Shown: piece by piece, positions 6,512 to 8,432 of the stretch | Numbering within the stretch: position 1 is the first letter of the stretch | Layout of the letters: every line of letters starts with the position of its first letter | Source: Acidobacteriota bacterium | Lineage (GTDB): Bacteria > Acidobacteriota > Terriglobia > Terriglobales > Acidobacteriaceae | Direction: 5' to 3' | Length of the DNA stretch: 8,432 nucleotides | NCBI GenBank assembly: GCA_003224835.1 | Contig: QHZX01000173.1 | Span: forward strand, 1-8,432 | Notes under the pieces: model-generated | Told to the model about the DNA's origin: nothing | The model's input: the letters and a program-made list of their open reading frames with translations, nothing else | Databases searched by the model: none | Translations under genes and position numbers: made by a program

Positions 6512-8194
6512 ATGGCACAAGACCCTCTCCAACAGACATATGACGCAATCGTGGTCGGCTCAGGCGCGACCGGTGGCTGGGCGGCGAAGCGGCTCTCCGA
6601 GGCAGGATTAAAGGTTGCATTGCTCGAAGCCGGCCGGGCGGTGACCGCAAAAGAGTTCACCGAGCACATGCCCTCATTTCAGCTGAGGTATCGCAACCAC
6701 TCGCCTGAAGTGATGCGCACGCGCCCCATCCAGCGGCAGTGCTACGCCTGCATGGAATACAACTACGAATGGTTCGTGAATGATCTGGAGAATCCCTACA
6801 GCACTCCACTAGACAAGCCATTCACCTGGCAGCGCCTTCGTGTGCTCGGAGGTCGTTCTTTAGTGTGGGGACGACAGAGCTATCGCCTAAGCGATGTCGA
6901 CTTCAAGGCCGCAAGCCGCGACGGCCACGATGTAGATTGGCCATTTTCGTACGCTGATCTTGCGCCTTACTACGACATTGTCGAGCGCTACGTTGGCATC
7001 AGCGGTGCCGTCGAAGGTAATGAGATGTTGCCGGACGGTCAGTTTCTTCCGCCGATGAAGATGAGTTGTGGCGAGGTCCGCCTGCGTGACGGCATTCAGA
7101 AGAAGTTCGGACGAACTCTAACGATTGGCCGCACCGCAATTCTCACGCAGCCTCACAATGGACGCGCGCCATGTCATTACTGTGGCCCATGCGAGCGTGG
7201 CTGCATGACTTATTCGTACTTCAGCAGTCCATTCACCACCGTTAAGGATGCGCTCAAGACTGGGAACTGCACGCTCATAACCGACGCGATCGTCAGCCAT
7301 GTTGATATGAATCCGAGCGCCAACAAGGTGCGCGGAGTCACCTTTATTAATCGCACTACTAAGGAAAGCAAACAAGTTCGCGCCAAAACCGTCATATTAT
7401 GCGCGCAGGCACTTGAGTCCACCCGCATTCTGCTCAACTCATCCACCCGCGAATATCCCAAAGGTCTGGCGAACTCCAGTGGCCTCCTGGGACACTACTT
7501 GATGGACCACGTAGTCGGAGGTGGTGCCAGCGGCACCTTGCACCATTTAAATACTCTCCCTAGCGCGAATCCTCCTCACCGGCCGAATGGAATTTACGTC
7601 GTGCGCTTCCGCAACACTCCGAAAACAGGCAAGCATCCGCATTTCCTTCGCGGTTACGGATTTCAGGGCGGCTCGGAGCCGGAATTCGACACCGGCGCGC
7701 CTGGTCTGGGCGCTGAGTACAAAAATGCAGTGAAGCTCGGAAAGTATGAAGTTTCACTCGGCGCTTTCGGTGAGTCGCTTGCAAATTTTGACAACTTTTG
7801 CGAGATCGACCCCAACCTTAAAGATGCCTGGGGAATTCCCGCTCTCCGCATAAGCATGGCCCACGGCACAAATGAAGCGGCTCTGATGCGCGATGCTGGC
7901 ATCACCGGGGCAGAAATGCTCGAGGCCGCGGGCGCGAAAAATATTCGTGTCACTACCAACACGGAAATGCCAGGCATGGCGATCCACGAAGTTGGTACAG
8001 CGAGAATGGGCGCCGATCCTAAGAAATCGGTTCTGAACCCGTTCTGCCAGTCACACGACCTGAATAACTTGATCGTGACAGACGGTTCTTGTTTTGTTTC
8101 ATCAGCATGTCAGAATCCGACCCTGACCATGATGGCGATTACCGTGCGCGCGTGTGACCATCTGGTCGACCGCTTTAAACGCCATGAGGTTTGA
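6512..8194 (+). CDS. GMC family FAD-dependent sugar dehydrogenase (large subunit)
   Basis: A 560-residue flavoprotein probably oxidising a sugar or glycoside hydroxyl in the periplasm. The FAD-binding fold starts at once: 'YDAIVVGSGATGG' (Gly16, Gly18, Gly21) with Glu39 in 'ALLEAGR' for the ribose. 'RLRVLGGRSLVWG' and 'DWPFSYADLAPYYD' are typical of the gluconate/glucose/glucoside 3-dehydrogenase branch. The C-terminal domain has His492 ('HEVGTARMG') and Asn535 ('CQNPTLT'), 43 residues apart like the GMC catalytic pair. Cys221, Cys224, Cys227 and Cys231 form a C-x2-C-x2-C-x3-C group that may bind an iron-sulfur cluster, as Cys residues at a comparable place do in bacterial FAD glucose dehydrogenase. 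It has no signal peptide, so it is expected to ride with the Tat-bearing small subunit. ATG 6512 fits the fold; upstream in-frame starts (TTG 6437, ATG 6446, ATG 6461) would only add residues overlapping the small-subunit gene. No cytochrome subunit follows. Confidence 0.92.
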   Translation: MAQDPLQQTYDAIVVGSGATGGWAAKRLSEAGLKVALLEAGRAVTAKEFTEHMPSFQLRYRNHSPEVMRTRPIQRQCYACMEYNYEWFVNDLENPYSTPLDKPFTWQRLRVLGGRSLVWGRQSYRLSDVDFKAASRDGHDVDWPFSYADLAPYYDIVERYVGISGAVEGNEMLPDGQFLPPMKMSCGEVRLRDGIQKKFGRTLTIGRTAILTQPHNGRAPCHYCGPCERGCMTYSYFSSPFTTVKDALKTGNCTLITDAIVSHVDMNPSANKVRGVTFINRTTKESKQVRAKTVILCAQALESTRILLNSSTREYPKGLANSSGLLGHYLMDHVVGGGASGTLHHLNTLPSANPPHRPNGIYVVRFRNTPKTGKHPHFLRGYGFQGGSEPEFDTGAPGLGAEYKNAVKLGKYEVSLGAFGESLANFDNFCEIDPNLKDAWGIPALRISMAHGTNEAALMRDAGITGAEMLEAAGAKNIRVTTNTEMPGMAIHEVGTARMGADPKKSVLNPFCQSHDLNNLIVTDGSCFVSSACQNPTLTMMAITVRACDHLVDRFKRHEV

Positions 8195-8311
8195 TGGGGC
8201 CGAGCTGAGGACAACGCAAAACTGGCTCTTAGGCGCAAATAGCTGTGAGTTTATGTGAGCTCGAATGGATCACCAGTAAGAACTCGCGCAGCGACGAAAT
8301 TTAGATAGCCC

Positions 8312-8325
8312 GGCACGTAAGTGCC
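8312..8325. repeat. Hairpin GGCAC-GTAA-GTGCC
   Basis: A perfect 5-bp stem closed by a GTAA (GNRA-type) tetraloop, preceded by AGCCC. No T-run follows, so it is not an intrinsic terminator. Together with the hairpin 26 bases downstream it looks like a dispersed intergenic palindromic element. I recall similar text between genes of acidobacterial genomes, but that is from memory and unverified. Confidence 0.5.
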
Positions 8326-8351
8326 CTGAAAATGTTTCGCAAAGTACGGTA

Positions 8352-8366
8352 AGTCCCGAAGGGACT
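8352..8366. repeat. Hairpin AGTCCC-GAA-GGGACT
   Basis: A perfect 6-bp stem with a three-base GAA loop, 20 bases before the next start codon. It lacks a T-tract and is followed by GCACTCAAC. It may be the second half of a two-hairpin REP-like element with the 8312 stem, or a leader structure acting on the gene at 8386. Confidence 0.5.
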
Positions 8367-8375
8367 GCACTCAAC

Positions 8376-8381
8376 AAAGAG
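8376..8381 (+). promoter_or_regulatory. Weak ribosome binding site for the gene at 8386
   Basis: AAAGAG ends 4 bases before ATG 8386. It is a partial match with short spacing. It supports the start mainly together with the Tat signal encoded directly after the ATG. Confidence 0.35.
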
Positions 8382-8385
8382 TCTT

Positions 8386-8432
8386 ATGAAAAACACTTTT
8401 AATCGCCGACAGTTTCTGCAAAATGCAGCCAT
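8386..8432 (+). CDS. Start of a Tat-exported protein, truncated by the window end
   Basis: Only 15 codons are visible: MKNTFNRRQFLQNAA. 'NRRQFLQ' is a clear twin-arginine motif (RRxFL), so the product is a folded, exported protein, like the GH29-like protein and the small dehydrogenase subunit upstream. Many Acidobacteriota Gfo/Idh/MocA, sugar isomerase-like and DUF1080 proteins begin this way, but nothing in these residues identifies the family. It is on the same strand as the operon after a 191-base gap. Confidence 0.65.
   Translation, partial: MKNTFNRRQFLQNAA

Larger units (their letters stand above)
8195..8385 (+). other. Non-coding gap between the operon and the next gene
   Basis: 191 bases without a convincing reading frame. 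Positions 8195-8311 show no promoter consensus, tRNA or T-tailed terminator that I can recognise. The second half, 8312-8366, holds two short perfect hairpins listed separately. The size of the gap, against 34 bases or less between all other genes, suggests that the gene at 8386 has its own expression signals or that a repeat was inserted here. Confidence 0.6.

Noticed and set aside
8201..8263. Inverted repeat CGAGCT ... AGCTCG in the intergenic gap
   Set aside because: Only six matching bases about 50 apart, with no extension on either side; expected by chance.
8352..8366. Intrinsic terminator for the operon
   Set aside because: The hairpin is followed by GCACTCAAC instead of a T-run and lies 20 bases before the next start codon.
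1..8432. CRISPR array, tRNA/rRNA, insertion sequence or phage genes
   Set aside because: No regularly spaced repeats, no RNA gene features, and no transposase, integrase or phage-like proteins; nearly all bases belong to metabolic genes in one orientation.

Overview
The window is a compact block of accessory sugar or glycoside metabolism, with every gene on the + strand. It very likely comes from a soil-type member of Acidobacteriota. The reasons are the end of an Oar-like TonB-dependent receptor with the 'RAEFLNAFNHP' signature typical of that phylum, several twin-arginine (Tat) exported oxidoreductases, and moderate-to-high GC content by eye. The phylum is inferred from protein style only, since no marker gene is present.

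Layout: (1) 1-374, C-terminus of an outer-membrane TonB-dependent receptor. (2) 385-2493, exported PQQ-dependent sugar dehydrogenase with a c-type cytochrome domain inserted in its beta-propeller. (3) 2490-3539, Tat-exported, divergent GH29 (alpha-L-fucosidase-like) protein. (4) 3544-4617, cytoplasmic TIM-barrel sugar isomerase/epimerase-like protein. (5) 4617-5795, cytoplasmic Gfo/Idh/MocA NAD(P)-dependent oxidoreductase. (6) 5830-6507, Tat-exported small subunit of the gluconate 2-dehydrogenase subunit 3 family. (7) 6512-8194, FAD-dependent GMC oxidoreductase with a four-cysteine cluster. (8) 8195-8385, a 191-base non-coding gap with two tight hairpins. (9) 8386 to the window end, the first 15 codons of another Tat-exported protein.

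Genes 1-7 are separated by 34 bases or less, and two junctions overlap (ATGA and TGATG), so they look like one transcription unit. No promoter or intrinsic terminator was recognised inside it.

Working model (inference): an oligosaccharide or glycoside enters through the outer-membrane receptor. It is cut or modified in the periplasm by the GH29-like protein and oxidised there by two separate respiratory dehydrogenases: PQQ/haem c, and FAD/GMC with its Tat-carrying small subunit. The product is then processed in the cytoplasm by the isomerase-like protein and the Gfo/Idh/MocA enzyme. GMC + small subunit + TIM-barrel isomerase + Gfo/Idh/MocA is the gene content expected of 3-keto-sugar (glucoside 3-dehydrogenase) pathways. 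The GH29-like protein and the PQQ enzyme are unusual additions. The substrate cannot be read from the sequence.
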